Of a DNA stretch of 64,000 bases, positions 9,854-17,919 are shown in pieces. The position numbers were made by a program, and so were the translations under genes. Position 1 is the stretch's first letter, and each line of letters opens with the position of its first letter. The DNA comes from Pseudomonadota bacterium (GTDB taxonomy: Bacteria > Pseudomonadota > Alphaproteobacteria > Rhizobiales > MH13): the NCBI GenBank assembly GCA_039024915.1, contig JBCCPK010000001.1, positions 620,001 to 684,000 on the forward strand, read 5' to 3'. The notes under the pieces were generated by a model. That model searched no databases and was not told the DNA's origin. It saw only the letters and a list, made by a program, of their open reading frames with translations.

Positions 9854-10366
9854 TTACTGCAGCACGCGGTGCGGCGGATGAACGCTGACCTGTCCAGCCA
9901 GCGGAGGCGATAGAAGCTCGCAGAGCGCTTTTGTCGCATCAAATGCCGCGTCGACATCGCCTGTTTCGCACAATGCAACCAACTCAGCATGTGCCCGCTC
10001 GTGATCGCCAAGGCGCATAAGCGCAATTGCGGTCATCATTTGCCGTTCCTGAACGCTGGCGATCTGTGAGCACCCCGGACAGGTGGGCGAGTTGAACATG
10101 AAGGGCGACCGGCGCGCCCGCCTGATTGCCTTGACGAGGTTGAGCGTTCGGCCCGCGACGATCATGCCTTCATCGGATCCGAAAATGTCTTCCGCCTCAG
10201 CGAATGCCGCCATCCAGGCCTGCGATTCGCTGTGCGTTAAGCTGTGAAAGAAAATCCGAGCAATGAGCAACACAGCCTCTTCGGCGGCCGTCAACTGCAG
10301 TTCACTGACAGCGCAATCGCCTTCAAGTGGCTCCCGCGTGCACCCGCGCTCATTGGTCGGCTTCAT
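9854..10366 (-). CDS. Unknown protein with CPGC motif
   Basis: A 170-residue soluble protein that I do not recognise. It has a good start: a purine-rich AGGGGGA lies 5 bp before the ATG. Most of it appears helical, with an alanine-rich part after residue 110 that could be a TPR-like repeat. SPTCPGCSQIAS in the middle offers a CXXC pair that could bind metal or be redox-active. It faces the siderophore-reductase gene across a 256-bp region holding operator copy 2, so the two may be controlled together. No signal peptide or membrane segment is evident. Confidence 0.7.
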   Translation of the reverse strand: MKPTNERGCTREPLEGDCAVSELQLTAAEEAVLLIARIFFHSLTHSESQAWMAAFAEAEDIFGSDEGMIVAGRTLNLVKAIRRARRSPFMFNSPTCPGCSQIASVQERQMMTAIALMRLGDHERAHAELVALCETGDVDAAFDATKALCELLSPPLAGQVSVHPPHRVLQ

Positions 10367-10502
10367 TGTATTCCCCCTGAACGCTTACCGGTGGCGGGCT
10401 CAGCCTTCGCCTGGTCGAGCTACCCATAAAATTCGGCATCTGAGCGCAATTTGTGGACGGTATGAGCGCGAATAACCTCGCATTGATGACGCAGCATGAT
10501 TA

Positions 10503-10523
10503 AGTTGCAAAACAAATGCAACT
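10503..10523. promoter_or_regulatory. Inverted-repeat operator, copy 2 (siderophore reductase)
   Basis: A perfect palindrome, AGTTGCA - AAACAAA - TGCAACT, between divergent genes at 10366 (minus) and 10623 (plus). It is 100 bp from the start of the siderophore-interacting protein and 137 bp from the start of the CPGC protein, so it could control either or both. The rest of the 10367-10622 gap shows no gene. Confidence 0.65.
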
Positions 10524-10622
10524 AAGCAGTTCAACCAGTACGCTGCGGCCGTGTTCTGCTCGCCGCCCAGTCATCTTCGCTCTGGCTGAGATGCGCGATA
10601 ACCCCGAAAGGAGCGACAGCCG

Positions 10623-11417
10623 ATGCATGGTGCGTCGAAAAGTGACTGGCCAATACCGCAGGTAAGCCACCGGCTGCCGGAGAACTTCACGTTTGCCCGC
10701 GTGACCGATGTTGCCGCGCTCGGTCCGGTCTTTTTGAGGGTCTCCGTCGAATCGCCAAACCTGTCGACACACGGCGACGCCGCGATCCATTTTCGCCTGG
10801 TTCTGCCAAACATTTTGGGCTCAACGGCGTGGCCGGGGGTCGCGACCAATGGCTCGGTCAAATGGGAGCAGGGTGACGACGCACCCCATCGCCCGGTTTA
10901 TACGGCCCGCAGCGTCGATCAGACAAACGGCACGCTGATCTTCGATGTGTTCATTCATGAAGGTGGGCGCACGACGGATTGGGCTCAAGCACTTCAAAAT
11001 GGTGACCAAACGCGTGCAGTCGTTGGGGTCCTTGGCCCCGCAGGCGGTGGGTTGATGGATGCTCACCGGGTGATCCTGGCGGCGGATGAAACCGGCTTTC
11101 CGGCTGCCGCAAGAATCTTGGAAAATCTGCCACCCGACGCAACGGGTGAGTTGCTTTTGGAAGCACAGCACGGTGCTGCCTGCGTTTATCCACTGCCGAA
11201 ACACGCCGGCTTTCAGGTGAGATGGTTGAGCCGTTCGAAGGGTGACGAGTTGGGAACCGCGACCCGGCAGGCTCTCCCGCAGTGGCAGGGCGCGAACATC
11301 TGGTTTGCCGGCGAGCGCGAGCAGGCCAACGCTGTTCGTGATGCGGCAATTCAAGCGGGCTGGTCAAAGGACCAGTTGCGTATATCAGGGTTCTGGCGGG
11401 CCGCAGCCCCTGAGTAA
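10623..11417 (+). CDS. Siderophore-interacting protein (FAD-dependent ferric reductase)
   Basis: This 264-residue cytoplasmic protein fits the SIP/ViuB family, flavoproteins that reduce and release iron from ferric siderophores. The family motif LAADETGFPAAARILENLP is present near residue 150, and the segment VVGVLGPAGGG precedes it. An N-terminal FAD-binding barrel is followed by the NAD(P)H-binding half. AGGAG lies 8 bp before the ATG, which fixes the start. No siderophore receptor, transporter or synthesis gene is visible nearby, so its substrate is imported by a system elsewhere. The operator at 10503 suggests shared control with the imelysin operon. Confidence 0.9.
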   Translation: MHGASKSDWPIPQVSHRLPENFTFARVTDVAALGPVFLRVSVESPNLSTHGDAAIHFRLVLPNILGSTAWPGVATNGSVKWEQGDDAPHRPVYTARSVDQTNGTLIFDVFIHEGGRTTDWAQALQNGDQTRAVVGVLGPAGGGLMDAHRVILAADETGFPAAARILENLPPDATGELLLEAQHGAACVYPLPKHAGFQVRWLSRSKGDELGTATRQALPQWQGANIWFAGEREQANAVRDAAIQAGWSKDQLRISGFWRAAAPE

Positions 11418-11459
11418 TTGGCAAGCGCTGCTAGGTCCGGTCTGGCTTACCAGCGTGTT

Positions 11460-11960
11460 TCAGTCGCGCTTTGGCCCGGAACTCGGTCGGGTCAGAATAT
11501 AGGCTGCTGCGCCCAGCATGCAGAGCGCCTGTATCGCCAAGACGGTTCTTGAAAAGCCCAAGCCCGCACTTAGCACCAAAGCGGCGCCCATCATGACAAT
11601 GGCAGCAATCTTGTATCGGGGCCGTATCGCGCCGTTTGCCCTCCAATCGGCGATGATCGGACCAAAGGTCGCGCTCTGTTCCAGCCATCGTGCCAAGCGC
11701 GGCGACCCTTTGGCGAAGGCGAATGCTGCAAGAATGACAAACGGGGTCGTAGGGAGAACGGGCAGAACGACGCCAACGGCTCCGACCACCAGCGCAACGC
11801 TGCCGAGCGTCGCCCAAGCGAGCCTTGCAACCCACCTGGGGGAATCTGTCGCCGGCAGACCTCGTTCTTGCCCGGATTGATCATCATCCCGTTGACCATT
11901 CGATCCCCCGGAACTGGGCTTATCTGCGGGCATCAGCGTGGGAGTGGGTATATTGATCAT
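11460..11960 (-). CDS. DUF454 (YbaN-like) small membrane protein
   Basis: A 166-residue protein whose second half is a DUF454/YbaN domain, with the motif VVLPVLPTTPFVILAAFAFAKGS and three or four hydrophobic segments. The first 40 residues are polar and low in complexity. I use the ATG at 11960 rather than the GTG one codon earlier; a start at about 11933 is also possible. Family members are inner-membrane proteins without a proven function, often seen beside iron and haem genes, as here. It converges with the siderophore reductase and diverges from pseudoazurin. Confidence 0.82.
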   Translation of the reverse strand: MINIPTPTLMPADKPSSGGSNGQRDDDQSGQERGLPATDSPRWVARLAWATLGSVALVVGAVGVVLPVLPTTPFVILAAFAFAKGSPRLARWLEQSATFGPIIADWRANGAIRPRYKIAAIVMMGAALVLSAGLGFSRTVLAIQALCMLGAAAYILTRPSSGPKRD

Positions 11961-12129
11961 CACCGGTGGTCTTGGAGCGCTGAGGTCGAGCCACGGCGTG
12001 GGATGCTCGCCAGCGTCGTTTGTTCAAGATCGATGCGGCTTCCCCATTTGCGCCTCGTTTACCACGTCACGCCCCCGTCAGGGCCGAAGGGCTAAGTGTC
12101 CCATTGCAAGGCAGAATAGATGCTATAAA

Positions 12130-12151
12130 TCTAGGCATGCAGTCGCCTAGA
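12130..12151. repeat. Perfect inverted repeat, 7-bp arms
   Basis: TCTAGGC - 8 bases - GCCTAGA lies in the 350-bp region between DUF454 and pseudoazurin, which contains no gene that I can see. A TATAAA sequence overlaps its left edge (12124-12129). It could be a second operator for either divergent gene or a hairpin in a leader transcript. No run of T follows, so a terminator is unlikely. Confidence 0.4.
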
Positions 12152-12236
12152 AAAGAGCACATCAAAAGTGGAACGTAAGAAACACGACCCTCGCGAGGAA
12201 TGCGCCTGCCGCCTACAACCTTCGTATAGCTTTGTA

Positions 12237-12261
12237 AAAGTTGCATTTGTTACGCAACTTT
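12237..12261. promoter_or_regulatory. Inverted-repeat operator, copy 3 (pseudoazurin)
   Basis: AAAGTTGC - ATTTGTTAC - GCAACTTT is a perfect 8-bp-arm palindrome 50 bp before the pseudoazurin ATG. It is the best copy of the four. Position by position it agrees with most of the published enterobacterial NsrR consensus (AAGATGCATTT-N-AAATGCATCTT). No NsrR or Rrf2 gene lies in this window. Confidence 0.68.
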
Positions 12262-12310
12262 ATCGTGATAGTGCTGCCTCTCAAAATTGAATGAGCCTCA
12301 AGGAAAATCC

Positions 12311-12808
12311 ATGACTTTTTACATCAACCGCCGGACCTTCGTCATCGGCACCGGTGCACTTGCCGCCGCCAGCTTGGCGACGGCCGGCATAGCAAATGCT
12401 GAAACGACACATGAAGTTGAGATGCTGAATGTCGACCCCGACAATCCGCGTGCCCGTAACGTCTTCAAGCCCCGCCTTCTCGTGGTGCAGCCCGGCGATA
12501 CGGTGAGCTTCTTGTCCGTCAACCCCAGCCACAACTCTGCAAGCACCGACGGCATGCTTCCCGAAGGCGCGGAAGCGTGGTCGAGCCAGATCAGCCAAGG
12601 CATCGATGTGATGCTCGAAATCCCCGGCTTCTACGGTTATCAGTGCACACCACACCTTGGTTTGGGCATGGTTGGTCTGATTGTCGTTGAGGGCGAAGGC
12701 ATGATGGACAACCTCGAAGCCGCGCGTGGCGTACGCCAGCGTGGTATGGCCTCCCGGGCGTGGGACGAAATCTGGACCCAGGCTGAAGAAGAAGGCCTGT
12801 TGGGCTAG
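12311..12808 (+). CDS. Pseudoazurin (type 1 blue copper protein)
   Basis: A 165-residue exported cupredoxin. The Tat-like signal NRRTFVIGTGALAAASLATAG is followed by the copper domain. Ligands are His in NPSHNS, then Cys, His and Met spaced as in pseudoazurin in CTPHLGLGM. The ATG at 12311 is chosen over an upstream TTG because AAGGA sits 7 bp before it and it opens the signal. Pseudoazurins carry electrons in the periplasm, classically to copper nitrite reductase or nitrous oxide reductase. Neither reductase is in the window, so the partner is unknown. Operator copy 3 lies just upstream. Confidence 0.93.
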   Translation: MTFYINRRTFVIGTGALAAASLATAGIANAETTHEVEMLNVDPDNPRARNVFKPRLLVVQPGDTVSFLSVNPSHNSASTDGMLPEGAEAWSSQISQGIDVMLEIPGFYGYQCTPHLGLGMVGLIVVEGEGMMDNLEAARGVRQRGMASRAWDEIWTQAEEEGLLG

Positions 12809-12917
12809 CAGCGACAAGGTTCCGGCCGTGCCGACGAGTTTGCCAGTACGCGCCGCGCCCAACCGGGCGTGGTATGCTCGTTTCGGTCGCGATTTTCGCG
12901 CGACCGAACGGCAGGGT

Positions 12918-13739
12918 GTGGCCAAAAAAGCGAAACCAAATGGGGCGGGGTTTCGCTGGGGCTTCTTGCATGACGCGGTCGCGTTCGTGCTGGTTGTTCT
13001 CGCCACCATGTTTGTGTGCGCGAACGCGGAGGCCGGAACCGCGGCACCTGTTCATGACGAGACGTCGCTTACCTCCAACCTGCCGACCATCGACATGGTG
13101 GTCGAACGGCGCGGAGACAGCGTCGAGATCTATTTGGGTGGAAACGCGCAAACGGTCAGCAACGCGTTTGGCGCCGACCCTTCTGTATTCACGAATGCCG
13201 AAGGTTTTGTCCCGTTCGACAGCTTCCAATCGGGCACGTGGTCCCTCGGCGACCGACTTTTATCCGGTGTCAGTATAGACATTGGCGGCTCCAGCCACGC
13301 GCTGGAGGCCACGTCTCTGATGCTGCATCCTGCTGATCTGCACGTTCCGTTCAGCGACGCCGTTGACGCGGTTATGGCGGTCAGCATTTGTGCCGTGCTC
13401 AATCCGCCTGATAACCTGACTTTAGACGATGCCAGCCTGTACGCCGGCTACATTGCGTTCACGCAGGCCGCCAATGAACCGATTGTGCTTCGGGGCAATA
13501 CATTGCCCGGTGCAATCATGGTTCGAATTCTCGATTTTTGGGATGGTCGGCTCGTCGGCGAAGTTACGCGAGTCTGGTCTGCGCAGGAACCGCTGATGTT
13601 GCCAGCAACACCGGCTCTGGCGCCGGTGCAGACTTCTGCGTTTGATCTAGCTGTTCCCTATCCGCTTATGGCGTTCATGCTCTTCTTTGGGCTCCTTGGG
13701 GTCGGCACTTTCATCCGCCAACGGGTTGTGACCACCTAA
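12918..13739 (+). CDS. Unknown membrane-anchored periplasmic protein
   Basis: I do not recognise this 273-residue protein. A GTG at 12918 opens a signal-like N-terminus (AVAFVLVVLATMFVCANAEAG). A polar, beta-rich domain of about 200 residues follows, then a C-terminal membrane anchor (PYPLMAFMLFFGLLGVGTFI) ending in RQRVVTT. The frame stays open back to 12726, overlapping pseudoazurin, so the start is uncertain. It follows pseudoazurin by 109 bp on the same strand and may be cotranscribed. The topology fits a periplasmic domain tethered to the inner membrane. Confidence 0.7.
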   Translation: MAKKAKPNGAGFRWGFLHDAVAFVLVVLATMFVCANAEAGTAAPVHDETSLTSNLPTIDMVVERRGDSVEIYLGGNAQTVSNAFGADPSVFTNAEGFVPFDSFQSGTWSLGDRLLSGVSIDIGGSSHALEATSLMLHPADLHVPFSDAVDAVMAVSICAVLNPPDNLTLDDASLYAGYIAFTQAANEPIVLRGNTLPGAIMVRILDFWDGRLVGEVTRVWSAQEPLMLPATPALAPVQTSAFDLAVPYPLMAFMLFFGLLGVGTFIRQRVVTT

Positions 13740-13750
13740 TCGAGGCCCAT

Positions 13751-13782
13751 GACTTGGCTAGCCTTCAAGCGTCAGCCAAGTC
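13751..13782. terminator. Possible bidirectional terminator hairpin
   Basis: GACTTGGCT and AGCCAAGTC form a perfect 9-bp stem with a 14-base loop, exactly between two converging genes. There is no clear T tract on either side, so intrinsic termination is not certain. Part of the stem overlaps the 3' end of the monooxygenase gene. Confidence 0.35.
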
Positions 13783-14094
13783 CAATTCCAGGCCCTCAAC
13801 CGCACTGAAGCCTTCAAAATTGGGGTGACCCAAATAAAGCGGTTTGTTTTGCCCCGCACCCTTGTGCGCGTCTCGAAACGATTGACTGCGCGTCCAATCC
13901 AAGAACGCTTGCTCATTTTCCCATGTGGTGTGGGACACATAGAGCGTGTGATCGTCCGCTTCAGGTCCTTTCAGCATCGCGAAACGCACGAAGCCGGGCT
14001 CTTTGTTGATATGAATCTCGCGGTTCTTCCACACCGCTTCGAAAGCGTCTTCCTGACCGGTTTTGACTTTGAAGCGGTTCATCGCAATGTACAT
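13765..14094 (-). CDS. ABM/IsdG-like haem-degrading monooxygenase
   Basis: A 109-residue single-domain protein of the antibiotic-biosynthesis-monooxygenase fold. MYIAMNRFKVKTGQEDAFE opens the ferredoxin-like barrel, and SHTTWENEQAFLDWTRSQ with FRDAHKG follows as in HmoA/IsdG relatives. That His in FRDAHKG is placed where haem oxygenases of this fold bind haem. The ATG at 14094 starts the conserved domain and lies 4 bp past the stop of a small upstream gene. Haem breakdown to release iron fits the surrounding iron genes, but other ABM activities cannot be excluded. Confidence 0.82.
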   Translation of the reverse strand: MYIAMNRFKVKTGQEDAFEAVWKNREIHINKEPGFVRFAMLKGPEADDHTLYVSHTTWENEQAFLDWTRSQSFRDAHKGAGQNKPLYLGHPNFEGFSAVEGLELDLADA

Positions 14095-14098
14095 GTGT

Positions 14099-14389
14099 CT
14101 AGTGATCCCCTCGAAGTGATTTGAGGTCGCCGCCCCGCGCGAGGCGGGATTGCGCGGCCCAGTCTTCCATAAACACTTGCATCTGTGAATCACAGCAGCT
14201 GCCATCTTCACAGCGGCCGTACAACCGAGAAGCGGCCTCCTGGCAGCAGGGCTTTGCATCAGCGGCTTTATCGCCGGCGTTTGTCGGCCTCCCGAGCAAA
14301 GCGACGGTCGCACGGATGATCCCTTTAAGCACTGCTGGTCCACCAATCGGCAAGAAAGTTCGCAGAGCGGCCCACACCTGGTGTCTCAA
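14099..14389 (-). CDS. Small cysteine-rich protein (uncertain)
   Basis: A 96-codon frame fills the space between the binding-protein gene and the monooxygenase, ending 4 bp before the latter. Its N-terminal part is mildly hydrophobic (LKGIIRATVALLG). The C-terminal half carries five cysteines in KPCCQEAASRLYGRCEDGSCC, which suggests metal binding. It overlaps the upstream gene by 65 bp, so the true start may be internal. I do not recognise a family. Position in a minus-strand operon and close coupling to the monooxygenase are the main support. Confidence 0.5.
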   Translation of the reverse strand: MRHQVWAALRTFLPIGGPAVLKGIIRATVALLGRPTNAGDKAADAKPCCQEAASRLYGRCEDGSCCDSQMQVFMEDWAAQSRLARGGDLKSLRGDH

Positions 14390-16082
14390 CGCAGGCCAAG
14401 CCTTCGCGCCATGCTAACCGTATTTCACCGTCGCGCCAAAGTGGAAGAAAGGCAAAGCTCTCTCGCAGCAAACGATCAAACGCCTGACCCGCATCGATTG
14501 CCGCGGACAGGGACCGGGCGGCGGAAAGCTCATCAAGCGCCGCGTCCAATTCGACGTCTTGGAGGCCAGATAGGGCGTAGCTTCCAGACCGGTTGGCGAG
14601 GTCGCTGTGCCACAAAAGTCGTTCCGCTGATCCGGGCAACTTACCGGGGTTCCAAGCGAGCGTCGCGATATCGAAGTTTCGGTCAAGAAGCTGACGGGAT
14701 GCGATTGAAGGTTCAAGAACTTGAGGAACAAGCGCAATGCCTATGCGCTCGAATGCCAGGCGCACCTCGCCCAACACACCTTCATACAACGGGTTGGTCG
14801 ACACCGCGGACAGAACCACCGGCTCGCCCGTTTGCGGATCGATCCGCTGTGTACCGCGTAGCTCAAATCCCGCTTCGTCCAGCAAGGTGCTCGCCAATCT
14901 GCCGGCATCGCGTGTTCCTGGACGTGGCTCATCGGCAAGAGGATCGAAGGTCTCCGCCGCAAAGGGAGTGCTTTCAAACAGGCTGCCGACAGACTGAAAG
15001 AAGCCGCCAAACAGCCGGTTTACCGTATCATCGGCATCAAAGCTCAGATGCAAGGCCTTGCGCACCCGCTGATCAGCCAAAGGCCCCGATCGCACGTTCA
15101 TAACCAACCCGTGCACACGCCCCGGCCCATCGCTTTGTGTCGTCGAGCGGCGAATGGCTGGCTGTGCATCTTCGAGGTCAGCGTAACCGTTGCGCCATCG
15201 CGTCGGATTTGTCTCCTGGCGAACGTCATATTCACCCGCACGAAAGGCCTCAAACGCAACATCAGCATCACGATAGTAGCGAATGGCAATCTGATCGAAA
15301 TTGAACGCGCCTTGAACCGTCCCCACGCCGAGCGCCCAGTAGTCGGGTACACGCTCGAGCACGATGCGGCTGGGGGCATCGCTTTCGACAAGCCTGTAAG
15401 GGCCGCTGCCAAGAGGAAGGCGTTCAGGGCCTGGTGGCTCAGAGCGATGAGAGGGGTGAATGGGCAAACTAGCAAGTCCGCTGATCAGATCGCGGTTTGG
15501 GCGGCCTTCATTGACGAAGTCAATCTGGCGGTCGCCGGCTTGCTCAACGCGAACCGTGCGGTAGGCCTGGCGATAAAAGGGCGCACCATCCTGCTTGAGT
15601 GTTTCGAAAGTGAAGAGCACATCGGCGACACTGACTGGCGTGCCGTCGTGCCAGCGTGCATCGGGAGCGAGCCGGAAAGACAGCGTTGAAAAATCTTCCG
15701 TTATGGCTACGCCATCGGCGAGATGTCCGTAATAGCTTGCTGGCTCGTCCGGGCTGGCGATCACAAGCCGATCGTAGATGACCCGCATGTCCGCGGGGGG
15801 GCGCCCCGGATATCGCAAGGTGTCGAGGGTATCAAAGGCACCCACGCGCGCTAGCCTCAAGGTCCCACCCTTCGGCGCGTTTGGGTCGCGGTGGTTGAAA
15901 GACTGGAAATCGGCGGGGTAGGCCAGCGACCCAAGCGGCGATGCGCCGTGAGACAGCCCATCGGAGCCGCTGGCGTGGGCCATATGAACCCAAAGCGGGT
16001 TTTGCAGAGTTGCAGCGACGCTGGCCGCGCCAACCGCTGAAAAGCCAAGCTTGATCGCTCGCCTGCGGGAAAGATCAATCAT
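14325..16082 (-). CDS. ABC solute-binding protein, family 5 (peptide-type)
   Basis: This 585-residue periplasmic protein has a Tat-type N-terminus (DLSRRRAIKLGFSAVGAA) and an SBP_bac_5 domain. YPADFQSFNHRDPNAPKGGTL is characteristic of the YejA-like branch that binds oligopeptides or similar compounds. ARWHDGTPVSVADVLFTFETL is the general family signature. No permease or ATPase gene is next to it, so it either serves a transporter encoded elsewhere or has changed role. Its ATG overlaps the stop of the preceding small periplasmic protein, showing coupled translation. Confidence 0.88.
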   Translation of the reverse strand: MIDLSRRRAIKLGFSAVGAASVAATLQNPLWVHMAHASGSDGLSHGASPLGSLAYPADFQSFNHRDPNAPKGGTLRLARVGAFDTLDTLRYPGRPPADMRVIYDRLVIASPDEPASYYGHLADGVAITEDFSTLSFRLAPDARWHDGTPVSVADVLFTFETLKQDGAPFYRQAYRTVRVEQAGDRQIDFVNEGRPNRDLISGLASLPIHPSHRSEPPGPERLPLGSGPYRLVESDAPSRIVLERVPDYWALGVGTVQGAFNFDQIAIRYYRDADVAFEAFRAGEYDVRQETNPTRWRNGYADLEDAQPAIRRSTTQSDGPGRVHGLVMNVRSGPLADQRVRKALHLSFDADDTVNRLFGGFFQSVGSLFESTPFAAETFDPLADEPRPGTRDAGRLASTLLDEAGFELRGTQRIDPQTGEPVVLSAVSTNPLYEGVLGEVRLAFERIGIALVPQVLEPSIASRQLLDRNFDIATLAWNPGKLPGSAERLLWHSDLANRSGSYALSGLQDVELDAALDELSAARSLSAAIDAGQAFDRLLRESFAFLPLWRDGEIRLAWREGLACVETPGVGRSANFLADWWTSSA

Positions 16083-16507
16083 CGACCACGAGCACCAGTG
16101 ATGGGCTCAACCGCCTCGAACGCGGCAGCGCAGTCGTTGCGATTTCTAAAGCCGCTCTCGATCTGGCACGTGCCAACGACCAGGACGTAGCTTTCGATGT
16201 CACCGCATGGCTCGTTCGGTGCGTCCATGGTCATTTGCAAGGCTTCACCGGGCGCAATTGGCCCAGCAAGAACACCGCGAGAGGTGTTGATAAGGCCATC
16301 TGAACTCATCAGATCAACAAAGGTGTTGATGCTCACCAGAGGCGCATCGGACAGGTTCTCGATCTCAATGGTCGTGGTGCAGTAGTAGTCTCGCGTGCCC
16401 GCCTCAGCGAGGCTGACGCGGTAGTCTGCTGCCACAGCTTGGCCGATCGGCGAACAAGCAATAAGCGTCGCGCCTGCGATCATTGCCATGCGACGTTTCA
16501 CAGTCAT
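16079..16507 (-). CDS. Unknown small periplasmic protein
   Basis: A 142-residue protein with a Sec signal (AMIAGATLIACSPIGQAVAA). The mature part has four cysteines (DYYCTTTIEIENL, NEPCGDIESY, VGTCQIESG, RNDCAAAF), likely forming two disulfides in a small beta-sandwich. I do not recognise a family. The stop overlaps the start of the family-5 binding protein (ATGA), so the two are probably made together. A 12-bp palindrome CGTTGATCAACG lies 20 bp upstream, in the 125-bp gap before the methyltransferase gene. Confidence 0.72.
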   Translation of the reverse strand: MTVKRRMAMIAGATLIACSPIGQAVAADYRVSLAEAGTRDYYCTTTIEIENLSDAPLVSINTFVDLMSSDGLINTSRGVLAGPIAPGEALQMTMDAPNEPCGDIESYVLVVGTCQIESGFRNRNDCAAAFEAVEPITGARGR

Positions 16508-16632
16508 TTCAATGCGGCTCCGGTATCGTTGATCAACGCTCAGTGTCTAATTGTTGCCAGTGAGTGTCAATATTTAGGCCGCCGCGGAAATTTGCTTTTG
16601 TGCGGTGCACCTCTCCTGTCCTGACGGCACCC

Positions 16633-17295
16633 CTACCGTCGCCAGAACGCTGGTACGAGGCGCGGTGTGCGAGCGGTATATGCGTGCCATGCTTCGCCGA
16701 ACTGCGCGGCCATCAGCGCCTCTTCGCGTTTGACCCGCAGAAGGTACAGCAGAGCAAATGCGACCAAACCCGCGAAGCCCGCGAACCAGTTTGCCAGAAG
16801 GCCCGCTTGCGCAATCACGATCAGAAACAGTGCCGCGTACATAGGATGGCGAACGTGGCGATACACGCCATGGTCAATCAGCTCATGCTTATCCTGGATG
16901 GCAAGCGACACCGACCACTGCCGACCGAGATCAACATGTGAGCGATAGAACACAAACAACGCAAAAGCTCCCAAGAGGACAGCACACACACTGATCACAA
17001 TCGGCAGACTGTAGTCGGCAAAAGCGAACCATGGCGTCGCAATGTAGAGCATTGTGGTCGGTCCCATGCCGAGGAAAACAGCCAGCAGAAGAAGGCTTTC
17101 AAGCGTGTCGCTCGCTTCCCCGCTGCGCCCCAGCGTCTGTTCAAAACGTGAGCGAATGAACCCCAGGGCAAGGAAAATCACGACGAAACAGACGCTGCCA
17201 AAGGGGAGAGATCCCTTGTAAAGCGACCCGCTGAGGACTGCGAGCATCACGACCACAAGTGGCATGCTCATTCGCTTGAAGATCGCAACGGTCAC
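16633..17295 (-). CDS. Isoprenylcysteine carboxyl methyltransferase-like membrane protein
   Basis: A 220-residue inner-membrane protein of the ICMT/PEMT family. About five hydrophobic segments are followed by the SAM-binding signature GVYRHVRHPMYAALFL and the C-terminal EEALMAAQFGEAWHAYTARTPRLVP. Bacterial members methylate small lipophilic or phospholipid substrates; the real substrate is unknown. It is downstream of the small membrane protein and DUF1971 on the same strand with a 57-bp gap, so it may be the third gene of that unit. Confidence 0.85.
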   Translation of the reverse strand: MTVAIFKRMSMPLVVVMLAVLSGSLYKGSLPFGSVCFVVIFLALGFIRSRFEQTLGRSGEASDTLESLLLLAVFLGMGPTTMLYIATPWFAFADYSLPIVISVCAVLLGAFALFVFYRSHVDLGRQWSVSLAIQDKHELIDHGVYRHVRHPMYAALFLIVIAQAGLLANWFAGFAGLVAFALLYLLRVKREEALMAAQFGEAWHAYTARTPRLVPAFWRR

Positions 17296-17352
17296 CGCAA
17301 CTCCCCAATTGCAAGCATTGTCTTGATGACACCTTAGGCGTCCAAAAATGAT

Positions 17353-17547
17353 CTATGGCGCGGTGGTGCAGTGTTGTGAGCGCGGTTCAATACACATGGC
17401 GGCGTCATCTGCCTTGCCGATCGTTGCCCCGGCAATCGCTGCGGCAGCAAGCAGGCTCGCGGTAAGCGCAAGGCCAACATAGCCGTTAAGCGACCGTGTG
17501 GCGGTTCGGGCTTGTGCGGCGTTATGAGCATGGCGTCGATTGGACAT
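17353..17547 (-). CDS. Small single-span membrane protein
   Basis: A 64-residue protein with a strong AGGAG 7 bp before its ATG. A polar N-terminus (MSNRRHAHNAAQARTATRS) precedes one membrane span (YVGLALTASLLAAAAIAGATIG), and a short tail carries two cysteines (AAMCIEPRSQHCTTAP). With the basic end inside, the cysteine tail should face the periplasm. No family is recognised. It sits between DUF1971 and the methyltransferase. Confidence 0.6.
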   Translation of the reverse strand: MSNRRHAHNAAQARTATRSLNGYVGLALTASLLAAAAIAGATIGKADDAAMCIEPRSQHCTTAP

Positions 17548-17586
17548 GAGATAGCTCCTACTTGGTGGTGAAAGCGCGTCGCACCA

Positions 17587-17892
17587 TCACAGCGCCTTGA
17601 AAAAGGTGACGGTAAAACGGCCCGCCGTGGCAAACGCTACGGCGTGGGGTTCTTGAGGCTCGACAATGGCATGCCCTCCAGCCTCGACGATCTGTTTGGC
17701 GATTGGCGCGCCCAGCGTATCGAAGCGGGAGACGGCAAGGCCGCCTTCGAGCACGTCAATGCGCCCCCAAACTCCAGCCTTGGTCCGATGCATTGCCAGA
17801 AGAGCCGCTGGCACCGTCGATGGCGTGAAGGCCGGTGTGGTCCTGTAAGGATGAGCTTTGGGTGGCAGCAGGGCCATCAGATCGCCTCTCAA
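17587..17892 (-). CDS. DUF1971 cupin-like protein
   Basis: A 101-residue DUF1971 protein. PYRTTPAFTPSTVPAALLAMHRTKAGVWGRIDVLEG and VEPQEPHAVAF are the two conserved halves of this small cupin-like family, sometimes labelled tellurite-resistance-like. Relatives are often found with nitrogen-oxide genes such as nnrS or under NO-responsive control, so a redox or NO-related role is plausible but unproven. Operator copy 4 lies 28 bp upstream of the ATG, the closest spacing of the four, as expected for repressor-type control. Confidence 0.82.
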   Translation of the reverse strand: MRGDLMALLPPKAHPYRTTPAFTPSTVPAALLAMHRTKAGVWGRIDVLEGGLAVSRFDTLGAPIAKQIVEAGGHAIVEPQEPHAVAFATAGRFTVTFFKAL

Positions 17893-17919
17893 CGTGGATC
17901 GATACCCAGAACCTTTTAT

